Assembly (NCBI GenBank): GCA_024741835.1
Contig: JAENRP010000416.1
Span: forward strand, 5,901-20,706
Direction of reading: 5' to 3'
Length of the DNA: 14,806 bases
Source of the DNA: Diplocarpon mali
Lineage: Eukaryota > Ascomycota > Leotiomycetes > Helotiales > Drepanopezizaceae
Positions 1 to 8,673 of the stretch are shown here, one piece after another. Position 1 is the first letter of the stretch. Every line of letters starts with the position of its first letter. The notes below the pieces were generated by a model. The model did not search any database. It worked only from the letters and a program-made list of their open reading frames with translations, and had not been told where the DNA came from. A program made the translations under genes and the position numbers.

Positions 1-55
1 CCCCCTTCCCCCCCGAGCGCCGCGGCCGGGATCGGAAAGACTGACCCGCTCCCAG

Positions 56-655
56 ATCAACACTGACAGCTCCATGATTGCCAACTGGTCGGCCCACTAC
101 AACGCCATCCTGAGCGAGCAGCAGCCGTCGTCGCACAGCCGGGTCCCCGACCGGATGCCCAGCATGGAATCCGTCGACGACATGATCCGGCACCAGGAGA
201 AGCTTGCCGGGGCCCTGCAACAGATGAAGGCCATGATCTACGAGCAGGCTCAGAATACGGCGAACCAGCGCCTGCGAGAGCAAGGAGCCCGCGGCCTCGG
301 CGACGACTACGAGCTGGGCATGTACGAGGATGACATGAAGAGCCACTACGGCTCGGAGAGCAAGAAGCGCCGAGGGGTAGGTCCCGAGATCCGTTTCCTC
401 CCCCCCCCTCTTGCCTGTACGCGCGGAGTGGACACTGACCCGCGTCAACAGAGAGCCGCGCCTCCCGGCCGCTGCCACAGTTGCAACCGAGCCGAGACGC
501 CCGAGTGGCGCCGAGGTCCCGACGGGGCGAGGACGCTCTGCAACGCGTGCGGGCTGCACTACGCCAAGCTGACGCGCAAGAACACCCTGAATATGAAGCA
601 GGGCTCGAACAGCGGCGGACCGCTCCGCCCGAAATCGACAGATGACACCTCGTGA
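56..655 (+). CDS. nsdD: NsdD-like GATA transcription factor, C-terminal part (5' truncated by window edge)
   Basis: These are the last two exons, join(56..376, 452..655), giving 174 visible residues. The first visible exon follows a CTGAC branch site (41-45) and a CAG acceptor (53-55), so the real start lies left of the window; the ATG at 74 is probably internal. A conserved helical stretch (SVDDMIRHQEKLAGALQQM) precedes a basic KKRRGR segment, then a GATA finger at 473-550 of form CX2CX18CX2C, starting CHSCNRAETPEWRRG and ending CNACGLHYAKLTRK. The 18-residue loop is the fungal type IVb class. The pre-finger helix, the RAAPPGR lead-in and the short LRPKS tail match what I know of NsdD (SUB-1 in Neurospora, Ltf1 in Botrytis), a nuclear regulator of sexual development, conidiation and light response. 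The last intron (377-451) has GTAGGT, a CTGAC branch (435-439) and CAACAG ends, and removing it restores the family sequence KKRRG-RAAPPGR. Family assignment is strong; orthology rests on remembered family sequences. Confidence 0.9.
   Translation: MNTDSSMIANWSAHYNAILSEQQPSSHSRVPDRMPSMESVDDMIRHQEKLAGALQQMKAMIYEQAQNTANQRLREQGARGLGDDYELGMYEDDMKSHYGSESKKRRGVGPEIRFLPPPLACTRGVDTDPRQQRAAPPGRCHSCNRAETPEWRRGPDGARTLCNACGLHYAKLTRKNTLNMKQGSNSGGPLRPKSTDDTS
377..451 (+). other. Last intron of nsdD, 75 nt, free of in-frame stops
   Basis: Donor GTAGGT is at 377-382, branch site CTGAC at 435-439 and acceptor CAACAG ends at 451. The length is a multiple of three and the frame stays open through it, so retention would insert 25 residues (about VGPEIRFL...DPRQQ) directly before the GATA finger instead of truncating the protein. 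Confidence 0.85.
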
Positions 656-1548
656 ACCCGCTGCCGAGCGGGATCTCTCGACCAGGCTCTTGTACACATA
701 GTTCCCCCCTCGGGACGACGGGCGCCTTGCCGCACCCGAGGGTCCTCGATCGGCCCCGAGTAATTTTTCTCTTTTTTCAGGTCTCTTTGGTAGCACACGA
801 TTAGCGGCATTTTGGCTTGCTCGCTGGCTGACTGGCGTTTGGGGGGGGACGGGGCGGTATAAGATAAATAATGATTCTACTGGCTCGTTCGGTTGGCACA
901 TGCCTGGAACCGACAGGCCGATTGAAGGACGATCGGATGGATACATTGCACGATGGGCGTTTTTCTCACGGGTGGATCTCTGGGCTTGCTCTCTGCTCCC
1001 GGAGCGGAGGCGGGTTCGAGTGTGGGGAAGGGATCTTGTCATTTGGTGAGCTATTAGGCAGTTGGATTTTTGGATGTTTGGATAAGGGACGAGAGCGGTT
1101 ATACCATGTTTGCAAGTAGGAGATGGAGAGACGATGTATGTGATGACGAGCTTTTTTACACGGAGGGGTGGAGATATACCAAAGGGGGGGAGTGCGAGCC
1201 ACGGGAGAGATACCTCGCTCACGCGGGCGGAACAGCTCAAGAAACTAGTTTTGAGTCATACGATGGTAATGGTGATGGCCCGTCTACGTCTCTGTTCTTG
1301 CTGCTCGGTGATCGACGCCACGCGAGAGGTGAGCGCCACGTGCTTCACGGGTACCGGAGTTTGCAAGGTGGGTCAAGTAGTCCGGCGCGCTCAAGAGGAC
1401 GCAGCCATTGCCGGTCGCAGAGGAAGGAGGTGCGAGGGAAGGCCGGGCCGGGCCGGGCTGTCTTGAGCATCCGGCCTTGCACTTCTTGTTTCCTAAAAAT
1501 TTTTTTCTCCCTGTCCTTCTCTTTCTCTCGTGTTATTCTTGTCTTTCA

Positions 1549-1619
1549 GAGGCAGAGGCAGAGAGAGAGAGGGAGAGGGAGAAAAAGGGGGGAGGCGAGG
1601 GAAAAAAGTGGAGCGAGGG
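1549..1619. repeat. GA-rich low-complexity tract
   Basis: An almost pure purine stretch built of GAGA and GGGAGA steps, preceded by a CT-rich tract (1508-1540). The paired CT then GA tracts are typical of ascomycete noncoding or promoter DNA. Confidence 0.7.
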
Positions 1620-1776
1620 GAAGAAAGGGCAGTTAAGCGAGTGCGGTGTTGACGAGGCGAGGCGAGAGGGAATGCGCCGTCGCGCCGAGTTCTGCGGCGG
1701 GGGCGGCGCTCGGTGCTTCGCTCGCGGCTCCGTCTCTCGCCTTTTTCCTGCGCGCTCTCGCGGGGAGCGAGGCCGC

Positions 1777-1798
1777 GAGAGAGAGAGAGAGAGAGAGA
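1777..1798. repeat. (GA)11 microsatellite
   Basis: Eleven uninterrupted GA dinucleotides flanked by CGC and CGTC. Confidence 0.9.
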
Positions 1799-1879
1799 CG
1801 TCTCGCGCGCCGGCTCGGCGGGGTGTGCGGGTGCGGGTCTGGAGGGCGATGCGCGCGGCGTGCGCGTGCGGATGCAGAC

Positions 1880-1905
1880 GCAGATGCAGATGCAGATGCA
1901 GATGC
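1880..1905. repeat. (GCAGAT)n hexanucleotide repeat, 4 copies
   Basis: Four perfect GCAGAT units followed by a partial unit; a degenerate copy (GATGCAGAC) lies just upstream. Confidence 0.88.
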
Positions 1906-2712
1906 GCAGGCGGGCTGGTCCTTCGCCGTTGTTCTTTGGTCTGCGGTGCCCGTGCGGAGAGCCACTCCGCTGGGGCGGCGGCGCTGGCGGGTCGGGTGGT
2001 GTGATTCGGTGTCCGGGCTTTGTATGCCCTTGGGCGCGGGGATCTGGGCTTGGGCGCGGGGAAATCTTCTGGCTTGGAGACGGATGGGGTGGGATCTGTG
2101 GAGTGCTCTTCGGCACGAGAGGGTGGAGGCGCTGGAGGTGTCGGCGGTGTGTGTTGATGGTACGGGATCGTATTGCATGTCACGGCCTCGTCTGCCGCAC
2201 TAGCTGATCATCGACCAGGGATCGACGGGGAGATTCGTGCCGAGAACGTAGGGTTCCATGGATCGTCCGTCCCGTAGAGCGTGCGATTCCTCTCCGTGTG
2301 AGAGGGCAGCATAGCGCGTGGCTATGATGGAAGGGAGGCATCTCCTACAGAGTACGTCCGTTCGGCTCTGCCTCTGCTTTCTTCTGCTTCCTCTTGCTGA
2401 CCATACTCGCCGGTGCCGTGGAGCCAGCACGTGGCACCAGGGAACAGGGCAGCAGCGTGGGGTGGGCATTCCTGTCGGTCTCTGATCGGGACGGGAATTG
2501 ATGCGAGGTGCATCTGCGACCAGAGGGCCCGCCCGTGGGTGACGTGAGGCGGAGACAGGGTCCTGAGGGGGGCCGAGATGTCTCGCTCCGAAGCAAGGGG
2601 TGTCGGACAGATGCGGATTCCCGGGGAGGGGAGAGAGAGAGAATGTGCAGACCGCGCGGGTGTTCGGCCGAGCCTTGTCTGGTGCGCGGGACACGCAGCC
2701 GGGAGCTGGCCG

Positions 2713-2748
2713 TGTCTTGGATGTCTTGGATGTCTTGGATGTCTTAGA
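2713..2748. repeat. 9-bp tandem repeat TGTCTTGGA x4
   Basis: Three perfect TGTCTTGGA copies and a fourth, TGTCTTAGA, with one mismatch. Confidence 0.9.
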
Positions 2749-2912
2749 TGGACGGGTTGCGATCGCATCGTGGGAATCCGAGCTGTCGCATCCGCCCTCC
2801 CCTCTCCCTGCTCTCCGGGACGGGGGGCAGCAGGGTCACGCTTCACTCCGTCGATTCTGCAGTGCGAGCCGCGTCCGGTCGTCCCTCCGAGGGAGACCGT
2901 CGTGCCCGCGCT

Positions 2913-2935
2913 CGGCGAGTCGGCGAGTCGGCGAG
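2913..2935. repeat. 8-bp tandem repeat CGGCGAGT, about 2.9 copies
   Basis: Two perfect CGGCGAGT units plus CGGCGAG. Confidence 0.8.
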
Positions 2936-3147
2936 GAGAGACCCGGCGTCCCTGGCATTCCTCCCGGATGTGTTGACCGTTCCGGGCGCGGCGTGCTGGC
3001 GGCGATTCCGGTCGCGCGAGGGCTGGAGCGCAATGCGGTGATCTGGGCTGGGGCGGACATGTCGCGGTGCTGTGTCCCATCCTGCCCCATGCACCCGCAT
3101 TCTGGGGTGGTGTAATGCTGGGTTGGGGGGTGCGTGCAGCGCCCACC

Positions 3148-3176
3148 ATTCCCCCATTCCCCCATTCCCCCATTCC
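3148..3176. repeat. 8-bp tandem repeat ATTCCCCC, about 3.6 copies
   Basis: Three perfect ATTCCCCC units followed by ATTCC. The complementary strand has regularly spaced five-G runs. Confidence 0.88.
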
Positions 3177-4844
3177 ACGAGATCGGGAGACACGGGCGGC
3201 CGGCGAGGCCCAGATCGAGAGGGCGGCCGACGGGAGGGTGAGGGGTGGAAAACCTGGCGTGGTCCTATCCGGTCCTGACGGCGACCGCCAGGTGAGGTCG
3301 TACGGAGGTTGCTCCTCCATGGGTGCGTGCGGCACTGCATGGGAGGAGATGGGTGCGGCTATGATGGGTGGGAACACGTGGGCGCGATCGGAAAAGACGA
3401 TGGCCGATGTCAAAAGCAACGAGAAACCGGTAGTTGCGGGAGGGATCCAGGTTCGATGCGAGGGAGATGGAATCGGTCGCCTGGGAACAGGGCCCGACTC
3501 GATCGCAGCCCTTGGCTGTGCGTGTTGTCGCCCGATCTTGTCAGTTCTCAACAACGCTTGCGTCTCTGCTACTCGGAACAGGCTTCGATCGCGAGCAGGC
3601 TGAGCAGGCCGATATTCAGCACCGTGCCCGACGGATGGCGTAGGCAGCCGTTGCAGGCCTCGTACGCAGTACGACAAGCTCGACTTTGGTCCCATGCCCT
3701 CATGATCCAGCCGGGCTGGCTGCCAACTGTATGGGCGACGACTGGGAGCGGCAGGAAGCCACACGTATCGGTACAGCTGCAGGCTGTACGTAGCACCAGC
3801 GAGCGGACGAGGGACGGCCGTCGGCGCATGCGGCGGTTCCGCAGACAAGCGGATGGGAGCGTGCAATCTCCATGTTGTCGAGTCAATTCGGACCACTCGG
3901 TGTTGCTATCGATTAGGCGAGACCGGGCAAGACGAGGCAGGGCGAAGCGAGGCAGGGCGGCTGCGTACAGAGAGGCAAACTGCATCGAGGTGCATCATCG
4001 TCATTGCGAGCAGGTGAGATGTGCCTGTGAGAGGCAAGGAGATGTGAACCGGCTTCTGGGGAGCTTGTCCGGCGGGGAAACAAGGAGCGAGAGCAAGCCG
4101 CTCTTGGGATGTTGGGATCGCGTTGAGAAAGACGGGAATGGCAGGGAGAGGAGAGAGCTTCTGGAGAACTATACCCCGTATCATCCCGGGGAAACCCGTG
4201 GCTGACGTTTCCTGACCTCTCGTTAGCGAGCTCCTTTTGTCAACAATGCAACCCTAGGAGAATAGGGTCGGGGGGAGAGCAAGTCTGCAAGATTATCATA
4301 TACTCAGCCAGGTTCTCGCCGGAGACTTCTTCCCTGCGCCTGCTCCCGACTCTCCAATTCAATCCAATCCTCGGGCGAGAGGGAAAAATTGATCAAGTGT
4401 CGTTGTTGTTGATCATCCGAAACAAGCTTAACCCCCCTCCTGCCGGTGTGAGGATCTACAGGCGAGCCCCTCAGCCAAGCCATAACGTCCCGCTCCGAGC
4501 CCCCACCAAGACTGAAATCCTTTCCGGTTTGTCAGCAGAAGATCCTAACCCCACTACCTCTCAGTCGCATCAAATTATGCTCGGGGATTCCGAAGCGCAA
4601 GTTCAAGACACATCGACTCGGGCGTGCGAGGCGACGGCCGTGATTGCGTGGCGGGGTTGCCTGTCGGACGTCATCCGGAGAGGTTCGAGGGGAATCTGAC
4701 CCAGCCTTCCTACGCCCTCCAACGCCGGGTCGAAGCGCGATAGCCTGCCACGAGAGCGAGACGAACCGCATCGAGGAGTTGCTTGACGAGAATTGGGGCG
4801 ACGAAATACGGACCCGCGAGGCATCTCTTGCGATCCGGGTCAAG

Positions 4845-4855
4845 ATGGGACTTCT
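4845..4855 (+). other. gsh1: 11-nt first coding exon (micro-exon) of gsh1
   Basis: ATGGGACTTCT is followed at once by GTGAGT (4856-4861). Intron 1 ends CAG at 4923-4925, and the next base completes the fourth codon, giving MGLL joined to ALGTPLDW. Without this splice the frame stops at the fifth codon (TGA, 4857-4859). No ATG in exon 2 would restore the family N-terminus, which supports the micro-exon. Confidence 0.88.
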
Positions 4856-7176
4856 GTGAGTGCTGCCAGATTGGGACCGATACTCGGCGCATCCTGGAGA
4901 GGCGCTGATTCGAGACCTTGGGCAGGGCTCTGGGAACCCCCCTCGACTGGCCCGAGGCTAAGAAAAACGCAAATCACGTCCGGGAATGGGGAGTTGAGGT
5001 ACACTTGCTCAGGAACTTGCCAGGATACTATACTGACACACCTGCCGGAGTAGCAATTGCTGGCTATCTGGAACAAGGCCAAGGGGAAGGAAAGGGACGC
5101 TCTGCTGTGGGGGGATGAGGTCGGTCTCTACACGTCTGCAGAGGGTGATGCTGACGTCGTCACAGGTCGAATATCTGGTGGTAAACTACAAGGACGAGGA
5201 TCCGGAAGTTACCCTATCTCTGCGCCAGGCAGATATCCTGGCTGCTCTTGCGCAGGACGACGAACTGGGCGCGGAGGGTGGCCGTGTGCCGGGCCTACAA
5301 GATAGGGATCGGTAGGGGGACCTGCTCTCGGAGGGGAGATCGGACGCCTAACAGTCAACAGTAAAACGACAATCCCTATCTTCCACCCAGAATTCGGTCG
5401 CTTCATGTTGGAGGCTACGCCAGGAAAACCATGGGGTATCGGCTTCAAGGATCTGCTAGATGTAGAGAAAGACATGAGGCTGAGGTAGCTTGTATGGCCC
5501 TACCGAATGACTGTTCTGACAGGACCCAGGCGCAAGATTGCGAAGGAACACATGCACCCCGAAGAATTCCCCATCACCTTGACAACATATCCTCGTCTAG
5601 GCAGCCCGGGTACGTTTACATCGCCCCACTATCCAGCTTCTGGTGAGAAACTACGGTCCCAGTTCGTCCCGGACGAAATTGCCAATCCTCACATTCGATT
5701 CCCAACACTCGCTGCGAACATCCGTTCCCGACGAGGCCGAAAGGTTCAAGTGAACGTTCCTGTCTTCAAGGACGAGAAGACGCCGTGGCCCTGGAAAGAT
5801 CCCACCGTGAACTACGACCTACACAACTGGCCAGAAGATGACGACGTCCGCAACGGCGCTTCACCTGACAACTTCATCCACATGGATGCCATGGCTTTCG
5901 GGATGGGAAGCTGCTGTCTGCAGATCACGTTTCAGGCCAAGAATATCACCGAGGGACGGAGGATGTATGATCAGTTGAGCCCGTTGGGACCGATCCTCTT
6001 GGCTCTGACTGCGGCCACACCAATCTATAAAGGATTTCTTGCCGACACAGACGTACGGTGGAATCAGATCAGCGCTGCTGTTGATGATCGAACCCCGGAG
6101 GAGCTGGGAGAAAAGGTTCGCTGAGCGAGAGTCTTCTGGTTGACCTCGCTAACCAGGATTGATAGCCCCTGAACGACAACCGGTGGCGGATTTCAAAATC
6201 TCGATACGCTGCAAATTCGACCTACATCTCCGACGACCCTCGCTTACGCAAGGAGTACCTCGACCCGAGCCTAATCACCGATCCAGACGTCAAACAACGA
6301 CTCATGGACGGTGGCATGGACTCCGTGCTCGCCACTCACTTCGCACACCTCTTCATCCGCGACCCGATCGTGATCTTCGCCGAAGACCTGCAAGAGCTCG
6401 ATCTGACTAAAACCGACCATTTTGAAAACCTGCAATCCACCAACTGGCAACATATCCGCTTCAAGCCTCCCCCAGCCGGCAACGACATCGGCTGGCGGGT
6501 CGAGTTCCGGCCTATGGAAATCCAGATCACCGATTTCGAAAACGCGGCCTTCTCTGTCTTCATGGTACTCATCACTCGCGCCATCCTCAGCTTCGACCTC
6601 AACTTCTACATCCCCATCCAGAAGACGGACGAGAACATGCAGACGGCGCACAAGCGCGACGCGGTGCTCAACGACAAATTCTTCTTCCGCAAGAACCCAT
6701 TTCCGACGCGCGCTCCTCGCCCTCACTCGCAAAACGGGACCCACCCGGACAACAACACGCCTGCCTTCAGTCGCCCGCCGACACCCTCCGGCCCCGTGGA
6801 AGACGAGTACGCCCTCATGAGCGTCGACGAGATAATGAACGGGAGCAAGCCAGACTCGGACCACGACTTCCCCGGCCTGATTCCGCTCGTCGAAAGCTAT
6901 CTCGACAGCATGAACGTCGACGTCGAGACCCGATGCGAGCTCGCCGCATATCTCAATCTCATCCGAAGACGTGCGGATGGCAGTCTATGGACGGCGGCGA
7001 AGTGGATTCGGGAGTTTGTGGCTGGGCATGAGCGGTACGAGAAAGACAGCGTGGTGGGTGGGGAGATCAATCATGATCTGATCGGGAGCGTGATTGCGAT
7101 TGAGAGTGGTGGGCGCCAGGGGGTTCGGGATGCGGAGAAGTTCCTGGGGAAGAGCGGCGGCGGATGTAGTGAGTAG
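4845..7176 (+). CDS. gsh1: Glutamate-cysteine ligase catalytic subunit (gamma-glutamylcysteine synthetase), 7 exons
   Basis: Cytosolic enzyme (EC 6.3.2.2) that joins glutamate and cysteine with ATP, the first and usually rate-limiting step of glutathione synthesis. Model: join(4845..4855, 4926..4998, 5054..5119, 5166..5311, 5362..5484, 5530..6115, 6166..7176), 671 aa, close to the 678 aa of yeast Gsh1. The start gives MGLLALGTPLDWPEAK, the usual family N-terminus. WGDEVEY (residues 47-53) and HPEFGRFMLEATPG (107-120) supply Glu50, Glu52, Glu109 and Glu116, which align with yeast Glu50/52/96/103 at the metal/active site. HMDAMAFGMGSCCLQITFQ (257-275) and GWRVEFRPMEIQITDFENAA (about 444-463) are strong GCS signatures. 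A variable Ser/Pro-rich insert lies near residues 510-550, and the tail ends GGGCSE. Introns are 45-70 nt, most with CTGAC or CTAAC branch sites. Donors of introns 2, 3 and 6 (GTACAC, GTCGGT, GTTCGC) are off-consensus, but the resulting protein is continuous with the family. Confidence 0.96.
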
Positions 7177-7725
7177 ATGCCTGCCGGTGGGTTGTATAGT
7201 TTGGGACTTTGATATCTAAGCACGGCACATGTATCGCACGCAACACGAGAATAGAGCGAGAGCGCATTACCACCGCGCAAGTTTCCGCCTGGGCTCGGAC
7301 GAGCGGCTTGCATACAAACCGAGACCTATCAAACTTAGCATACCAGCCGAACCTAGCCCGCCATGCCAGGCCAGAAGCATAACCAGAATCTCTTCCACAC
7401 AAGCTGCCCTGCTCGCCTCTCGCACCTCGCAGGCCTTCTTACCAGCCAGCTTGAATAAAAAAAAAAACATAAACAAACACGCCCTCCCTTCTCGCGTAGC
7501 CCCCGCCCGTGCCGGCAAACGGAGGAGGGGTTTCGCATGCCATATTACATATCTGCGTTTTTCCCTGTTTTGAACCCAAGGAACCAGTGTGTTTTTTTTC
7601 ACCCCCCGTCGCCCGCCAAAGTAGCGTAGGATCAGTAGCTATCCCACGTAGAAAGCGCGGCTGGATCTTTCGTGGAGGAATCCTCGCGCGTTGCGGTTGT
7701 TCTCGACTTCTGTCCTTGTCGAAGT

Positions 7726-7790
7726 GGTTGTGTGGGAAGATGTGTAACTGGTTATGTGGGAAGATGTCTAACTGATTGTGTGGGAAGAAG
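7726..7790. repeat. 24-bp imperfect tandem repeat, about 2.7 copies
   Basis: Two 24-bp units (7726-7749, 7750-7773) differ at two positions, and a third is truncated (7774-7790). The shared core is TGTGGGAAGATGT. The array ends about 130 bp before the 5S gene. Confidence 0.85.
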
Positions 7791-7894
7791 GAAGTTGCCA
7801 GGAGCTCTAAGCGAGAAATTCTAGCGTGGGGATCTGTGGATGGGCTGTGTGGGTATGGATTGCAAAGGGTGGTAGTTGTGCAGAGAAATACGGG

Positions 7895-7898
7895 ATAT
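7895..7898 (+). promoter_or_regulatory. TATA-like element upstream of the 5S rRNA gene
   Basis: ATAT in the context GGGATATGG occupies -29 to -26 relative to the inferred 5S start. Neurospora 5S genes are known to need a TATA-like element in this position in addition to their internal control regions. Assignment is by position and sequence only. Confidence 0.5.
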
Positions 7899-7923
7899 GG
7901 TCCTAGATAGTGGACAGGCCGGC

Positions 7924-8042
7924 ACATACGACCATAGACTGAGGAGAATTGGGCATCCCGTCCGCTCTGCCATACACAAGCCTCAGATCGGCAGATTAGT
8001 AGTTGGGTGGGTGACCACCAGCGAATACCTGCTGTTGTATGT
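7924..8042 (+). rRNA. 5S ribosomal RNA
   Basis: A 119-nt match to the filamentous-ascomycete 5S rRNA, beginning ACATACGACCATAG and containing the conserved block TTAGTAGTTGGGTGGGTGAC (7996-8015) followed by CACCAGCGAATACC. The ends pair as helix I: ACATACGAC (7924-7932) with GTTGTATGT (8034-8042), nine pairs including one G-U. Helix II pairs CTGAGG (7939-7944) with CCTCAG (7981-7986). Intact helices, intact internal control region, a TATA-like element and a T-run terminator indicate a functional gene rather than a relic. It stands alone between two protein genes, as expected for species with dispersed 5S genes. Confidence 0.95.
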
Positions 8043-8048
8043 TTTTTT
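8042..8048 (+). terminator. RNA polymerase III terminator of the 5S gene
   Basis: A run of seven T residues begins at the last base of helix I, the usual Pol III termination signal. Confidence 0.88.
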
Positions 8049-8673
8049 GCTCCCTCGGACCGCTTCCCCTTTTTGCTCTGATGGAGGACGCGGTCGAGAC
8101 GCCTCGTAGCACGCCGTGTTGTATACACGCCCGCCTATAACCCTTGCGGCCCATGAATCTGTGCCCCTCGAGGCGGGTGGGCGTCTTCCAAATGCCAGCA
8201 GCGGCGTCCACCTCGCATTTCCACCTAGGCGAACCAGTGAAAGAGGCTCGTCCCCCGCTTCTCACGATCCCATGTCGCCCCAACCGGAAGGCCCTCGCCC
8301 TGGCTTCGCCTGCCACCAAACACAGACAGGGCACAGGAAAGTGTGTTTGCAAGACTGGATTCTGTTTGCCATGTTGTCTCCAAGCTTCCTAGCTATCCGC
8401 TAGCTCCCACGATCGCCGCTGAATAACAGCAAAGCAGGCAAGATGGATTCCCTGGCCACGCCAAGCAACGCCACGCCACCTCATCCAGACCCAACATCCA
8501 AACAGAAAAGCAGCAGCAGCAAGTGTAGAGGAACAAAAGTATACATCGACGAGATGCATCAGAAAAGAAGAAGGAAGGCCTATGCTGATACTCCAATCCA
8601 GATATCCCAGCCCTCGTAAGATCGAATCCCTAACATCGCGCCTTTCCCATCCGCACACTCGCTGGTGCGTGTA
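8049..8673. other. Intergenic spacer and 3' flank of the minus-strand C2H2 gene
   Basis: About 620 bp with no gene I can support. Open frames on both strands (for example 8116-8403 +) have no recognisable family features. It probably contains the 3' untranslated region of the minus-strand gene, whose stop is at 8674-8676. A short CAGCAGCAG run lies near 8512. Confidence 0.6.

Larger units (their letters stand above)
656..4844. other. Long intergenic region between nsdD and gsh1, no convincing gene
   Basis: About 4.2 kb containing the 3' flank of nsdD and, at its right end, the promoter and leader of gsh1. Open frames are plentiful but overlap in several frames at once: between about 1633 and 2116 all three minus-strand frames are open together. 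The translations are low-complexity R/P/S/H-rich with no family I recognise. The + strand is purine-rich (runs such as AGGGAGAGGGAG), which makes stops rare on the pyrimidine-rich minus strand. It also holds G or C runs (842-849), a poly-T stretch (1499-1507) and several short tandem repeats listed separately. I saw no tRNA, rRNA or transposase-like sequence here. Confidence 0.6.
7177..7923. other. gsh1 3' flank and intergenic spacer
   Basis: No convincing gene. An AATAAA hexamer followed by an A-run at 7454-7468 lies about 280 nt past the gsh1 stop and could be its poly(A) signal, though fungal signals are loose. The rest is unremarkable apart from the 24-bp repeat at 7726-7790 and the TATA-like element before the 5S gene. 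Confidence 0.6.

Noticed and set aside
1005..1020. GGTTCGAG motifs resembling tRNA B boxes (also near 3449 and 4678)
   Set aside because: They lack the trailing CC of the B box, a paired T stem and an A box at the right distance.
1493..2183. Three overlapping minus-strand open frames of about 180-216 codons
   Set aside because: All three frames are open over most of the stretch, and the translations are dominated by Ser/Arg/Pro/Leu runs from GA and GCAGAT repeats. This is compositional, not coding.
3309..4205. 298-codon + strand open frame
   Set aside because: It overlaps the long minus-strand frame, has mixed Arg/Ser/Gly composition with no motif, and no splice or start context supports it.
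4397..4699. 100-codon + strand open frame just upstream of gsh1
   Set aside because: It begins at GTG rather than ATG, crosses the likely leader splice acceptor at 4564 and has no family features; better read as gsh1 leader.
6271..6864. 197-codon minus-strand open frame
   Set aside because: Antisense shadow of the well-supported gsh1 exon 7.
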